The position numbers were made by a program, and so were the translations under genes. Positions 24,511 through 33,362 of a stretch of 64,000 nucleotides of DNA are shown here, piece after piece. The first letter of the stretch is position 1; each line of letters opens with the position of its first letter. Origin of the DNA: Anaerozeibacter quisquiliarum (lineage in GTDB: Bacteria; Bacillota; Clostridia; Christensenellales; Aristaeellaceae); assembly GCA_051162045.1 (NCBI GenBank), contig JBISDI010000019.1; one strand, written 5' to 3'. A model generated the notes under the pieces. That model was not told the origin of the DNA and did no database searches. It saw nothing but the letters and a program-made list of their open reading frames with translations.

Positions 24511-24533
24511 TTCGCAATATCACTTCAATTGCG
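24511..24533. repeat. Left copy of an exact 23-bp inverted repeat (IR-L)
   Basis: The sequence is TTCGCAAT, then ATCACTTCA, then ATTGCG(AA). Its exact reverse complement lies at 27227-27249. Each copy is itself two 8-bp arms around a 9-bp asymmetric core, the layout of a tyrosine-recombinase crossover site. The arms could also be a regulator's operator. Confidence 0.75.
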
Positions 24534-24731
24534 AAATAACAGTGAGCATAGTTGTTCATTGCCATTATATGCTAATCCCAGGCGGCTGTCAAGCATTTCC
24601 AATCGTGTTCTTGCGGAAAAATGAATGAATTTCGAAGATGATTACAGAAGTGTGACCGCTTGATGAAAACCAGGGGTAGTGGGGGTATCCAATCACTGCT
24701 GCTATCGGTAGGGGGCGTTTACGGGCCCCCA

Positions 24732-25386
24732 GTCCCCTCTTTGGAGTGCGCGGGCGACGGGGCGCAGACCTGATGGCAGGGCAAAAGCGGATACGAAGGC
24801 CCGGGTTACGCCCTGCGGGGGTTACCACCCCGCCTTCGGGCACCCCTCCTGGGAGGGTAATAAATAGGTAGCCATTCCCCTCCCAGGAGGGGTGGCGCGG
24901 AGCGACGGGGTGGTGAACCTGATGGCAGAACGCGCAAAAGCAGGTGCAAAGGCCTTGGGTTACGCCCTGCGGGGGTTACCACCCCGCCTTCGGGCACCCC
25001 TCCTGGGAGGGGAATAGATAGGTAGCCATTCCCCTCCCAGGAGGGGTGGCGCGGAGCGACGGGGTGGTAAACCTGATGGCAGAACGCGCAAAAGCAGGTG
25101 CGAAGGCCTTGGGTTACGCCCTGCGGGGGTTACCACCCCGCCTGCGGGCACCCCTCCAGGGAGGGGAATAGATAGGTAGCCATTCCCCTCCCAGGAGGGG
25201 TGGCGCGGAGCGACGGGGTGGTAAACCTGATGGCAGGACGCGCAAAAGCAGGTGCGAAGGCCTTGGGGTTACGCCCTGCGGGGGCACCACCCCGCCTGCG
25301 GGCACCCCTCCTGGGAGGGGAATGGAGAGGGTTACGCCCGCGGGGGTTACCACCCCGCCTGCGGGCACCCCTCCTGGGAGGGGAAT
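24732..25386. repeat. Palindromic repeat array A-E left of the recombinase
   Basis: Units of about 142 bp with a 154-bp period: 24732-24862 (degenerate left end), 24874-25015, 25028-25169, 25182-25323, and a right half at 25324-25386. Each unit begins ATTCCCCTCCCAGGAGGGG and ends with its near reverse complement; inner arms are GACGGGGTGGT and ACCACCCCGCC. Each unit can therefore fold into one long hairpin. They carry small open frames in several directions that I judge non-coding. Apart from these units, the IR and the promoters, 24326-25494 holds nothing I can name. Confidence 0.9.
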
Positions 25387-25494
25387 AGATGGGGAATAAG
25401 AAGAGGGAGCGGCGGGAAAACCATTTAACGGGAGTTGTCGGCATTGGCGGGAATAAGCCGTCAAATGAGCCGTCAAAAGAAAGGGAGCATTTTT

Positions 25495-26601
25495 ATGGCG
25501 AAGCGAGGAGAAAACATCTATCTGCGCAAGGATGGGCGCTATGAGGGGAGGTACATCAAGGGGCGCAAAAGCGACGGGCGGCCCATATTCGGATCCATCT
25601 ACGCCAGGCGGTACGCCGAGGTGAAGTGCAGGCTTACGAAGATCAAGTCGAGCCTGTACGGCGAACGAACGGCGCTTAAGGTTTACGGCAGCGGAGCCGT
25701 GGGCGACTTTCTGGAATTCCATCTGGAGGAACACATTCGTCCGACGGTAAAGCCGGGCACTTACGCAAACTACCGGCGCAATCTCACCCATCACATCCTC
25801 CCGCTGCTGGGAGACGTACCCATGGACAGGCTGACGTCGGGGCAAATCCAGGAGGCGGTCGAATTATGGCAAAAACGCCTCGCGGCGAGCACGCTGCGGG
25901 GTGTTTTCCGCATGCTCAAGGCGATGCTGTCCGCGGCGGCGGAGCGGGGGCTGCTTACGCACAACCCCTGTCAAAGCATCCGACTGCCCAAGGGAAAGAC
26001 ACGCCCGCCCCGGGTGCTGACCGTGAGCGAGCAAAAGCGGCTGGAAGAGGCGGTTCGGCATTCGGGCAATTGCGAATATCTGCTGTGTTTGTACACCGGG
26101 CTGCGCGTGGGCGAGCTGTGCGCGCTGCGCTGGGCGGATGTCGATTTTGCGGGGAGGATGCTGCGCGTCCGCCACGCGGCGCAGCGGATTCATGCCAAGC
26201 GGGCGGGCAGGAAGACCGCGCTGGTGATGGCGACGCCCAAGTCGGAATCCTCCCAGCGGGACATTCCGCTGCCCGATTTCCTTATGAAGATGCTGAAGGC
26301 GCTCAAAGCAGAATCGGGCGACTGCGCCTTTGTATTCAAAAGCGCGGCGGGCGAAATGCGCGACCCGCGCACCATGCAGCAGCAATTGGGCCGCATCTGC
26401 AAGGCGTCGGGGCTGCAAGGCGTGCACATGCACACCCTGCGCCACAGCTTCGCCACGCGCTGCCTGGAAAAGGGCATCCGCGTGGAGGTGCTCTCCGCGC
26501 TGCTGGGCCATTCCTCGCCGCAAATTACGCTGAAATACTACGCCCATTGCACTCCGGAAGCCAAGCGCCACAGCATGGCGCTGCTGACGCGGAGCGCGTG
26601 A
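25495..26601 (+). CDS. Tyrosine recombinase / phage-type integrase
   Basis: Site-specific recombinase of 368 residues. A short basic N-terminal segment (AKRGENIYLRKDGRYEGRYI) is followed by a SAM-like core-binding domain (about 65-150) and the catalytic domain. Catalytic residues are Arg204 (TGLRVGEL), Lys249 (TPKS), His313 and Arg316 (HTLRHSF), His339 (LLGHSS) and Tyr348 or 349 (LKYYAHC). ATG 25495 has AGGGAG 8 nt upstream. It is flanked on both sides by palindromic repeats and, further out, by the 23-bp inverted repeats. No excisionase, replication or phage genes are nearby, so it may serve inversion of the local segment rather than a prophage. Confidence 0.92.
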   Translation: MAKRGENIYLRKDGRYEGRYIKGRKSDGRPIFGSIYARRYAEVKCRLTKIKSSLYGERTALKVYGSGAVGDFLEFHLEEHIRPTVKPGTYANYRRNLTHHILPLLGDVPMDRLTSGQIQEAVELWQKRLAASTLRGVFRMLKAMLSAAAERGLLTHNPCQSIRLPKGKTRPPRVLTVSEQKRLEEAVRHSGNCEYLLCLYTGLRVGELCALRWADVDFAGRMLRVRHAAQRIHAKRAGRKTALVMATPKSESSQRDIPLPDFLMKMLKALKAESGDCAFVFKSAAGEMRDPRTMQQQLGRICKASGLQGVHMHTLRHSFATRCLEKGIRVEVLSALLGHSSPQITLKYYAHCTPEAKRHSMALLTRSA

Positions 26602-26609
26602 GGGTAGCC

Positions 26610-27124
26610 ATTCCCCTCCCAGGAGGGGTGGCGCGGAGCGACGGGGTGGTGAACCTGATGGTAGGACGCGCAAAAGCAGGTGCGAAGGCCCGGGTTACGC
26701 CCTGCGGGGGCTACCACCCCGCCTGCGAGCACCCCTCCTGGGAGGGGAATAGGAAGGTAGCCATTCCCCTCCCCGGAGGGGTGGCGCGAAGCGACGGGGT
26801 GGTGAACCTGATGGCAGGACGCGCAAAAGCAGGTGCGAAGGCCTTGGGTTACGCCCTGCGGGGGCTACCACCCCGCCTGCGGGCACCCCTCCAGGGAGGG
26901 GAACGGGAGGTGGCCATTCCCCTCCCAGGAGGGGTGGCGCGGAGCGACGGGGTGGTGAACCTGATGGCAGGGCTCGAAGAAGCAGGTGCGAAGGCCTTGG
27001 GGATACGGCCCTGCGGGGGCCACCACCCCGCCTGCGGGCACCCCTCCAGGGAGGGGAATGGGAGTAGGTTACGCCCTGCGGGGGTTACCACCCCGCCTGC
27101 GGGCACCCCTCCAGGGAGGGGAAT
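26610..27124. repeat. Palindromic repeat array F-I right of the recombinase
   Basis: Units at 26610-26750, 26763-26903, 26916-27059 and a right half at 27061-27124, the same family and orientation as the array on the left of the recombinase. The first unit starts 9 bp after the recombinase stop. The stretch 27125-27226 after it is unique, lower in GC, and holds the marR promoter. Confidence 0.9.
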
Positions 27125-27214
27125 GGGTTAGGGCCTCCGGAGCTACGATTTTAGAAGGATAAGCCGTCAAAAATGGTCACCGCGCTTCTTGAAAACTGCA
27201 TACCGCCTGGGCTT

Positions 27215-27244
27215 TTGACCTACGCGCGCAATTGAAGTGATATT
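27215..27244 (+). promoter_or_regulatory. Likely promoter of marR, overlapped by the inverted repeat
   Basis: TTGACC (27215-27220), 18 bp, GATATT (27239-27244). The -10 lies within the right 23-bp inverted repeat, so either inversion at, or protein binding to, that repeat would alter marR transcription. The -35 is inside the segment bounded by the inverted repeats. Confidence 0.45.
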
Positions 27245-27249
27245 GCGAA
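27227..27249. repeat. Right copy of the exact 23-bp inverted repeat (IR-R)
   Basis: CGCAATTGAAG followed by TGATATTGCGAA is the exact reverse complement of 24511-24533, including the 9-bp asymmetric core. It lies 27 bp before the marR start codon and over the marR -10. Confidence 0.75.
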
Positions 27250-27275
27250 AGCGCGGTTGGGCGGGGGATGGGGGG

Positions 27276-27716
27276 ATGACGGTGGTTGACACGGAGCGGT
27301 TGGTTCGCGAAGTGATCGACTTGACGCCGCTCTTGAAGCGGCACATCCTCAGACCCATGGAGACCGCGGGGCACTCGCGCGTCGCGCCCAACCAGCTGAG
27401 CATCCTTTCCTCGCTCATGGAAAACGGGCCGCAGAGCATGGCCCGGCTGGGCCGGCAGATTTGCGTCTGCCGCCAGCAGATGACCGGGCTGATCGACGAA
27501 CTGATCCGCAAGGGGCTCGTCGAGCGAAGTCGGGGCGAAATGGACCGGCGCACGGTGACGATCGAGCTGACAGACCAAGGTCGGGAAATGGTGCTGGAAC
27601 AGGAACGGGAAATGATGCGAGCGCTGTACCCCATCTTCGACCGCTACAGCGAGGAACGTAAGGCGGGGCTGATTGAGACGGCCAGGACCATGCGCGACAT
27701 CATCGCGCACGGCTGA
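27276..27716 (+). CDS. MarR-family transcriptional regulator
   Basis: 146 residues with the MarR winged helix: a first helix with PLLKRHILRPM, LSILSSLMENGPQSMARLGRQ, recognition-helix region RQQMTGLIDELIRKGLVER, and the beta-wing MDRRTVTIELTDQG. ATG 27276 follows a GGGGGA ribosome site. MarR proteins often repress their own promoter by binding a palindrome; the 23-bp dyad over its -10 is a candidate. Its target and ligand are unknown; no efflux pump or enzyme gene follows it. Confidence 0.88.
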   Translation: MTVVDTERLVREVIDLTPLLKRHILRPMETAGHSRVAPNQLSILSSLMENGPQSMARLGRQICVCRQQMTGLIDELIRKGLVERSRGEMDRRTVTIELTDQGREMVLEQEREMMRALYPIFDRYSEERKAGLIETARTMRDIIAHG

Positions 27717-27751
27717 GATATGGGCGATGTAAGAAACGGAGGTGAAGGCGG

Positions 27752-27853
27752 ATGAAGCGATCGGCAGTCGGACAGACCGTATATCCCACCCAATTGATTG
27801 CATCGGCCATGTACTGGCCCCGCGGCCCTACGGCAACCGCTGATCCATTCTGA
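27752..27853 (+). CDS. Possible short ORF downstream of marR
   Basis: 33 codons from ATG 27752, with a very good ribosome site (GGAGGTGA) 8-9 nt upstream. The peptide (starting MKRSAVGQTVYPTQLIAS) has no known motif, and its last codons fall into a dispersed repeat. It may be the head of a gene truncated by repeat insertion. Low confidence. Confidence 0.3.
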   Translation: MKRSAVGQTVYPTQLIASAMYWPRGPTATADPF

Positions 27854-27890
27854 CGCCGCCTGGCGGGTGCTTTTCCGCCCGCTCGTCCCC
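27833..27890. repeat. Dispersed hairpin repeat, family 2, copy 1
   Basis: Shares a pattern with 36241-36300 and 44390-44445: a CCGMTSGWTYCYGRCGCC-like lead followed by GGCGGG, a 7-nt T-rich loop and CCGCCC (hairpin 27862-27880). The copies lie after the 3' ends of genes, so they might end transcripts or be REP-like elements. The rest of 27854-28183 holds a half unit of the other palindromic family (28004-28053) and no gene. Confidence 0.6.
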
Positions 27891-28003
27891 ATTCAACCCT
27901 TGACGTAGCGCTGCTACGCCCGCGGGCTTCATAGGGACAATCGGACGAAAAATCCCCTCGCCATGAGGCGCCCGAACGAATCACGATTGCCGGTACCTAC
28001 CCC

Positions 28004-28053
28004 ATTCCCCTCCCAGGAGGGGTGCCCGCAGGCGGGGTGGTAACCCCCGCAGG
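28004..28053. repeat. Half unit of the palindromic repeat, opposite orientation
   Basis: ATTCCCCTCCCAGGAGGGG runs directly into GCCCGCAGGCGGGGTGGT, i.e. the outer arm joined to the inner right arm read on the other strand. It lies about 130 bp before the surface-protein gene. Confidence 0.7.
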
Positions 28054-28183
28054 ACGATCCCCCACCGGGGCGGTTCCTTCGGATTTCCCCGAATGCCGAT
28101 GGGCGCAAGCCCGTTTGCAGATACCCCGCCGCCCGCGCGCGGCGGCCCAGGCTGTTTACCATTATTTTGGAGGTGTTTGTTCC

Positions 28184-31100
28184 ATGACCAAACGTTGGTT
28201 ATCTCTGGTATTGGTGCTGACGCTGTTGTCTACGCTGTTTGCGGGCACGGCGTTTGCGGTGGGCGAGGTTCCCTTGACCTTCGATGCTGCGCAGACTCCA
28301 TTTGCATTGATAGCAAACACGAAGTACGAGAACTATTCCCTCGGTACGGTGAAGGCGAACGGTTCTGCCGTGACGAATCTTGCGGCTTCTCCGGCCACAA
28401 CAGTTAGCGATGGGAATAGCGGTGCCGACTTTACTGTTACGAGTGTTGCGGTTGATGCAACTGGTACACTTAAAGCCACGTTTACCACAAAAGGCGTAGA
28501 GAAGACGGTCGCTCAAACCGCTTCTGTAAGCCGCGAAGTTGAGACTGACGAGTACGAAGCGCTTACCGGGGCCTTCACCTACACGATTGCCCCGAAACCG
28601 CTAATCTTCACGCCTGCGGCAATTACGTTGAGAAAAGATGCTCCACAGCTTACGAATGTTGTGCTGGGTACGTTTGCCGACATAACGAACCTTGAAGTGG
28701 CTGACGTTGAACTAAACTCCACGCTTCCCGCTGGAGTTATTACCGGTGCTCTTTCAATTGATCCCATCACGAAAGAACTCAAGACTGCTACGCTTCAGGG
28801 AGCTACGGCGGGTAGCGGTAATATCACCGTACAGCTTACTTCCGCTGGCACGAACAAGAAATTCACGATGACTGCTGCCACCGTTCCTGTTACTACTACT
28901 GGGGCGGCGGAACTTTTCCCGGTTACCTTCACTGTCGATGACGCGACCAACCCGCCCAACGGCACGAAGCGCGTTACGCTTGTGAAGCCTGCGCCCGTGG
29001 GAACTGGAAACACCGTCAAGGTGTTCTACAACGTTGGCACCGGCACGGTTGCCGAGCCCACCAGCAGCAGCACGCTGTACACGGCTCCGATCAACCTGAC
29101 GACTGCCGGTGATTATACCGTCAAGGCGGTTGCCTACGAGTATACTCCCGCAGGTGTCTATGTCGCGGACAGCAAGTCCACGGTGGCGAGCAAGGCCGTT
29201 GCGGTCAACACGGCAGTCGACAGTGTGACCATCAACCAGCAGGGCGTCGTCATCGTCGGCAACGGCTCGCAGGTCTACACCGCGACGGTCGTCCCCGCTT
29301 CCAGCAAGGAGACGGTTGCGTGGTCGATCGTTGGCGATCCCATTACTGGATTAACTGGTGCGCCCCAGGCCGACGGTTCCTACAAGGTAACCTCCAACGG
29401 CTTTGTCGGCACTTACACGGTTAAGGCCACGGTCGGTGGCAAAGAGACGACCTCCGCCGGCCTGGTGAAGGCGCAGAACGTCACCGATTTCGATCTGCCC
29501 GCGTCCATCACCGTGGCGAAGGGTGAAACCGTTCAGGTGACCGGCTCCTCGAAGCCCAGCAACGTAACGATTCAGGAGATTCAGGCCGCTGTAGCTACCT
29601 CGCCTGCCAATATCGCGGAGATCGTTCGTGTTGGCGCGGTTGGGGATATCGATCCCAAGACTGGCGTGAACACGTGGAAGGTAACCGGTACGAACGTGGG
29701 TACCACCACTGTGACTTTTACCGCAAGGAATCACGGTTCGGCTGGCGCGGTGAATGGCATCAGCCGCAACGTGACCATCAACGTGGTTGCCCCCACCAAG
29801 ACCCCCCCGACACCCATCTTCTCGAAGCCTGATGGCACGGTATTTACTGTGCAGCACAGCGATACTATCGGTGCGCAGGTGACGGTCGATTCGGGCGTGG
29901 CTGCTGGTAGCGCCTCTGCTGTAGTAACGAAAGTATCTACAGACTATGGCGCGACTTGGACAACCTTAAGCAGCCCGATTGATATTAACATCAATAAGAC
30001 CAAGACTGTTTGGGCCAAGAACGTTAAGGGCACAGGCACCACCTACGAAGGCGAAAGCGCGATTGCGAAGGCTACCTTTAAGAGCGAAGTCGCCGTGACA
30101 GGGGTCACCCTCTGGGACACCTTTACTGCTAGTACGGGTGCTTACACGGATGCAAGGACTGCTGCTGTGACCATCAATGGCTCCGGTACAAAGGATGTCT
30201 ACGCGAAGGTCGCGCCGTACAGCACCTCCCTTAATCCCAACAAGTCCCTCGCCAAGGATCCCAGCGTGACCTTTACCTCCAGCAACCCGGCCGTGGCCAA
30301 GGTGGAGTATAAGAAGTACGACACCTCCAAGCAGGCTGCCACTGTGACGGGTGTCAGCGCGGGTACCGCGACCATCACCGCCAAGTCTGCGGACGGCAAG
30401 CAGTCCGCCAAGTTTGACGTGACGGTCGCCCCTGTGACGCCGACCCAGATCGTGGTAAAGCAGGGCACCATAGAGGTTAGCACCTCTCCCGCTGCGACTG
30501 TGACTGCCGGGCAGTATACCAAGCTGACCGCTAAGGTTCTGGGCACGGACGGTACTAAGCTCGCCTTCAACCAGAACGTGACCTGGGCCGTTGTGAACGG
30601 CACCGACAAGATCACTGTCACCGACGGCAAGGTGGTCGGCCTCAATGAAGGCACCGCCCAGATCAGGGTGACCTCTCAGGAGCTTCCCACTTTGGATAAG
30701 GTGGTTAACGTGACCGTGAGCCCCGCTTCCGGAACGGTCGCTCCGATTGCCCTAACCGCGACGAAGGCCGATAGCAGTGATGTAGTATTTGCCATTGCTG
30801 CTGATGGTACATCGACGGGTTCCGATACGAATATTGCTGCTGAGGTTACAGTAGAGTTGGCGACCGCCACTGAAGGTGCCACCATCTACTACACCCTGGA
30901 CGGCACCGATCCGCTGGTTTCCTCTACCCGGATTGCCTATGCGGAAGGCGGCTTCAAGCTGAGCGGCCCGAAGAGCGTCAAGATTCGTGCGATCGCGATG
31001 AAGTCCGACTTGCCGAACTCCACCGCGTTGACGCAGGCGTTTACCTTCGCGATTCCGGTGACTGCCATCACCATGGACGCCACCGCGACCGTCGCCAAGG

Positions 31101-33016
31101 GATCTACCCTGCAACTGCAGGCCACCATCGCCCCTGCGAACGCGACGGACAAGACCATCACATGGAGCCTGGCGAATGCGGAAGGGACTACCGCCGGGGA
31201 TGTCCTCGCCACCATCGACACCGCGACCGGTCTGTTGACCGCGAAGAAGGCCGGCGTGGTGAAGGTGACGGCTACTCCCGCTGATACCGCCGGTGGTGCT
31301 ACAGCGGTGTCCTGCGTCGTGACCATCACCGGCGATCCTATCGCCACGCTGACCATCATCCCCAGCGAAGTGACGCTGAACGTTGCGGGCGTGCAGCAGT
31401 TGCAGTATAGGGCAACCCGCGTCAGCAAGTCGACCGAAGGCGGCACTTGGAAGTCCTCGGATGACAAGATTGCCACTGTGAACACAACCGGCAAGGTAAC
31501 CGCTGTTAAGGAAGGCGAAGCGACCATCACCTTGACCTTGGACGGCCAAACTGCCACCGCAAAGGTGACCGTTACCGCCGATCCGTTGAACATCCCGGCC
31601 GAGCCGGCAAATGCCGCTAAGCCCACCTATACCGCCACCAAGAAGGAATTCAGCGGCATGGGCAAGTCCTCGCTGAGCGCTGTGGTCGGCAAGCTGACCC
31701 CCGCCGCCGGCACCACCTTGGAGCAGGTGTTCTACTACTACAACCTCAGTGTTGAAGTGGATGATACCAGTGTGGCAGCTGCCTTGAAGAATGAGTTTAA
31801 CTTCGTGGTGGACAAGAATGGCGAAGTCACCGTGCACATCGCCAATCTGCCCAACAACAGCTTCTTCTTCAACTACAAGCTTAAGCTTGAGCAGAAGGGC
31901 AGCAGAGGAACGAACACGTTGGAGTTGGCGGATGCTACCGCTAAGGTAGTCACCGTAACCGGCAACGTCGTCACCATCACCGCCGTCCCGACCGCGATCA
32001 ACGCCACCACGCCGGAGATCGCCGATCAGGAACTGCCGCAGAGCGGCACCGTGGCCATGGGTACTGTGGGCAACTTTGCGGACTTCCAGGCCACCGGTGT
32101 GGCGCTGACCGCGACGCCCAATGTGACCCCGGTTCCCAAGGCGACCAAGGACGGCTTCTCCGCCGCCATCGACGCCAACGGCCAGATCATCCTGACCGTG
32201 GCCGGCGCGCAGGCGGGTACCTACACCGTGACCGTGACCGTGAGCGCGCCCGGCTGTGCCGACGTGACCACCAAGGCCGTGAAGGTCACCGTGAAGGCCG
32301 ACCCGATCCCCGCCGAGAAGAAGATCAGCGTTGACACCAAGACCCCGAAGTTCGACGCGAAGCCCTACAAGAAGAAGAGCGTGTGGGTGCTGAACCTGAC
32401 GGATGGCACCGCGACCTTCAGCGTACCGGGCTACACCGCGACTGGCTGGAAGTCCAGCAAGACGAAGCTGATGTCGATCGATGCGAACGGCGTAGCGACC
32501 CTGAAGAAGGCCGGCAGCACGCGCATCACGGTATCCGCGAAGGTGGACGGCAAGACCGTCACGCAGCTCGTGGTGATCCGCAAGATGGCGGAGCAGGTCA
32601 AGCTGCAATACAAGCAGGGCAAGAAGTGGATCGACTTTGACGGCAACCCGCTGACCGTGAAGATTGGCAAAAAGAGCAAGGTGCTCACCCGCGTAGTGGT
32701 GGTGACGCCTGCGAAGGCGACGATCCTGGGCGGCAGCTGGAAGATCGAAGATCCCACCATTGCGACCCGCGGCACGAAGGGCTACATCGTGGGCCTGAAG
32801 GAAGGCAAGACGAGCGTAACCTTCACGGCGCACAACGGCATCAGCGTGAGCTGCGAGTTCACGGTAGCGAACCAGATCAAGGGTGCGGAAGAGATCGAAG
32901 AGATCATTCCCGAGACCGAAGTGACCGAGCCGGTCGAGGAGACCGAAGAAGTCGTGGAAGTCGTCGAGGAAGCCCCGGTGGAGGAAGCCCCGGTGGAGGA
33001 AATCCCCGCGGCGTAA
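28184..33016 (+). CDS. Large secreted surface protein with bacterial Ig-like domains
   Basis: 1610 residues, the largest gene here. GGAGGT lies 10 nt before ATG 28184. It has a signal peptide (MTKRW, hydrophobic core, ending TAFAVG). Ig-like (Big_2 type) modules are seen at about 344-430, 637-749, 752-847, 957-1049, 1054-1132 and 1378-1465, with phrases such as VTGVSAGTATITAKSADGK and KVTAVKEGEATITLTLDG. A chitobiase-C-like strand motif (TIYYTLDGTDP, near 899) is between them. The C-terminus is a Glu/Val/Pro tail from about 1567 with the tandem word EEAPVEEAPVEE; there is no LPXTG, SLH domain or membrane anchor. A strong terminator follows. Synonymous codon choice is more AT-ending in the first third than in the neighbours, suggesting transfer. 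Likely a major cell-surface or S-layer-associated protein. Confidence 0.85.
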   Translation: MTKRWLSLVLVLTLLSTLFAGTAFAVGEVPLTFDAAQTPFALIANTKYENYSLGTVKANGSAVTNLAASPATTVSDGNSGADFTVTSVAVDATGTLKATFTTKGVEKTVAQTASVSREVETDEYEALTGAFTYTIAPKPLIFTPAAITLRKDAPQLTNVVLGTFADITNLEVADVELNSTLPAGVITGALSIDPITKELKTATLQGATAGSGNITVQLTSAGTNKKFTMTAATVPVTTTGAAELFPVTFTVDDATNPPNGTKRVTLVKPAPVGTGNTVKVFYNVGTGTVAEPTSSSTLYTAPINLTTAGDYTVKAVAYEYTPAGVYVADSKSTVASKAVAVNTAVDSVTINQQGVVIVGNGSQVYTATVVPASSKETVAWSIVGDPITGLTGAPQADGSYKVTSNGFVGTYTVKATVGGKETTSAGLVKAQNVTDFDLPASITVAKGETVQVTGSSKPSNVTIQEIQAAVATSPANIAEIVRVGAVGDIDPKTGVNTWKVTGTNVGTTTVTFTARNHGSAGAVNGISRNVTINVVAPTKTPPTPIFSKPDGTVFTVQHSDTIGAQVTVDSGVAAGSASAVVTKVSTDYGATWTTLSSPIDININKTKTVWAKNVKGTGTTYEGESAIAKATFKSEVAVTGVTLWDTFTASTGAYTDARTAAVTINGSGTKDVYAKVAPYSTSLNPNKSLAKDPSVTFTSSNPAVAKVEYKKYDTSKQAATVTGVSAGTATITAKSADGKQSAKFDVTVAPVTPTQIVVKQGTIEVSTSPAATVTAGQYTKLTAKVLGTDGTKLAFNQNVTWAVVNGTDKITVTDGKVVGLNEGTAQIRVTSQELPTLDKVVNVTVSPASGTVAPIALTATKADSSDVVFAIAADGTSTGSDTNIAAEVTVELATATEGATIYYTLDGTDPLVSSTRIAYAEGGFKLSGPKSVKIRAIAMKSDLPNSTALTQAFTFAIPVTAITMDATATVAKGSTLQLQATIAPANATDKTITWSLANAEGTTAGDVLATIDTATGLLTAKKAGVVKVTATPADTAGGATAVSCVVTITGDPIATLTIIPSEVTLNVAGVQQLQYRATRVSKSTEGGTWKSSDDKIATVNTTGKVTAVKEGEATITLTLDGQTATAKVTVTADPLNIPAEPANAAKPTYTATKKEFSGMGKSSLSAVVGKLTPAAGTTLEQVFYYYNLSVEVDDTSVAAALKNEFNFVVDKNGEVTVHIANLPNNSFFFNYKLKLEQKGSRGTNTLELADATAKVVTVTGNVVTITAVPTAINATTPEIADQELPQSGTVAMGTVGNFADFQATGVALTATPNVTPVPKATKDGFSAAIDANGQIILTVAGAQAGTYTVTVTVSAPGCADVTTKAVKVTVKADPIPAEKKISVDTKTPKFDAKPYKKKSVWVLNLTDGTATFSVPGYTATGWKSSKTKLMSIDANGVATLKKAGSTRITVSAKVDGKTVTQLVVIRKMAEQVKLQYKQGKKWIDFDGNPLTVKIGKKSKVLTRVVVVTPAKATILGGSWKIEDPTIATRGTKGYIVGLKEGKTSVTFTAHNGISVSCEFTVANQIKGAEEIEEIIPETEVTEPVEETEEVVEVVEEAPVEEAPVEEIPAA

Positions 33017-33031
33017 CCCCGGGTACCCCAA

Positions 33032-33059
33032 GGCCCCAGCCGTACGGCTGGGGCCTTTT
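33032..33059 (+). terminator. Intrinsic terminator of the surface-protein gene
   Basis: GGCCCCAGCCG and CGGCTGGGGCC form a perfect 11-bp stem (33032-33042, 33045-33055) followed by TTTTC. Confidence 0.93.
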
Positions 33060-33065
33060 CAACCC

Positions 33066-33303
33066 ATTCCCCTCCCCGGAGGGGTGGCGCGGAGCGACGG
33101 GGTGGTGAGGCAGTCGGCAGGACTCGAAAAGCGGGTACGGGGGCTTGGGGGTACTGCCCTGCGGGGGCTACCACCCCGCCCCCTCGGGGGCACCCCTCCT
33201 GGGAGGGGAATAGGTGGCCATTCCCCTCGTTGGAGGGGTGGCGCGAAGCGACGGGGTGGTGAGCCTGATGGCAGGGCTCGAGAAGCGGGTGCGGAGCCGC
33301 TGA
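33066..33303. repeat. Palindromic repeat units J-K
   Basis: One full unit at 33066-33211 and a left half at 33220-33303, immediately after the terminator of the surface-protein gene and just before the DUF559 gene. The inner right arm here has an extra CCCCTCGGGGG. Confidence 0.88.
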
Positions 33304-33362
33304 GTCAGCGAGGGAATGAGTTGATCTGCCTTCATGCAAGCAGTACAATCAGGACAGAGGTG

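Noticed and set aside
24732..27124. CRISPR-like array of regular repeats
   Set aside because: The repeating unit is about 142 bp and palindromic, the short gaps are not unique spacers, and no cas gene is near.
24770..27150. Several open frames of 60 to 100 codons inside the palindromic repeats
   Set aside because: They are read from the repeat itself in both directions, with the same translated words in each copy; no independent coding evidence.
27227..27249. MarR operator as the only explanation for the 23-bp repeat
   Set aside because: Not excluded, but the asymmetric core is also identical in the distant inverted copy, which an operator would not need; kept as the alternative in the inversion finding.
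30752..33031. A 759-codon open frame antisense to the surface protein
   Set aside because: No start signal or domain; the plus frame has the signal peptide, ribosome site and terminator.
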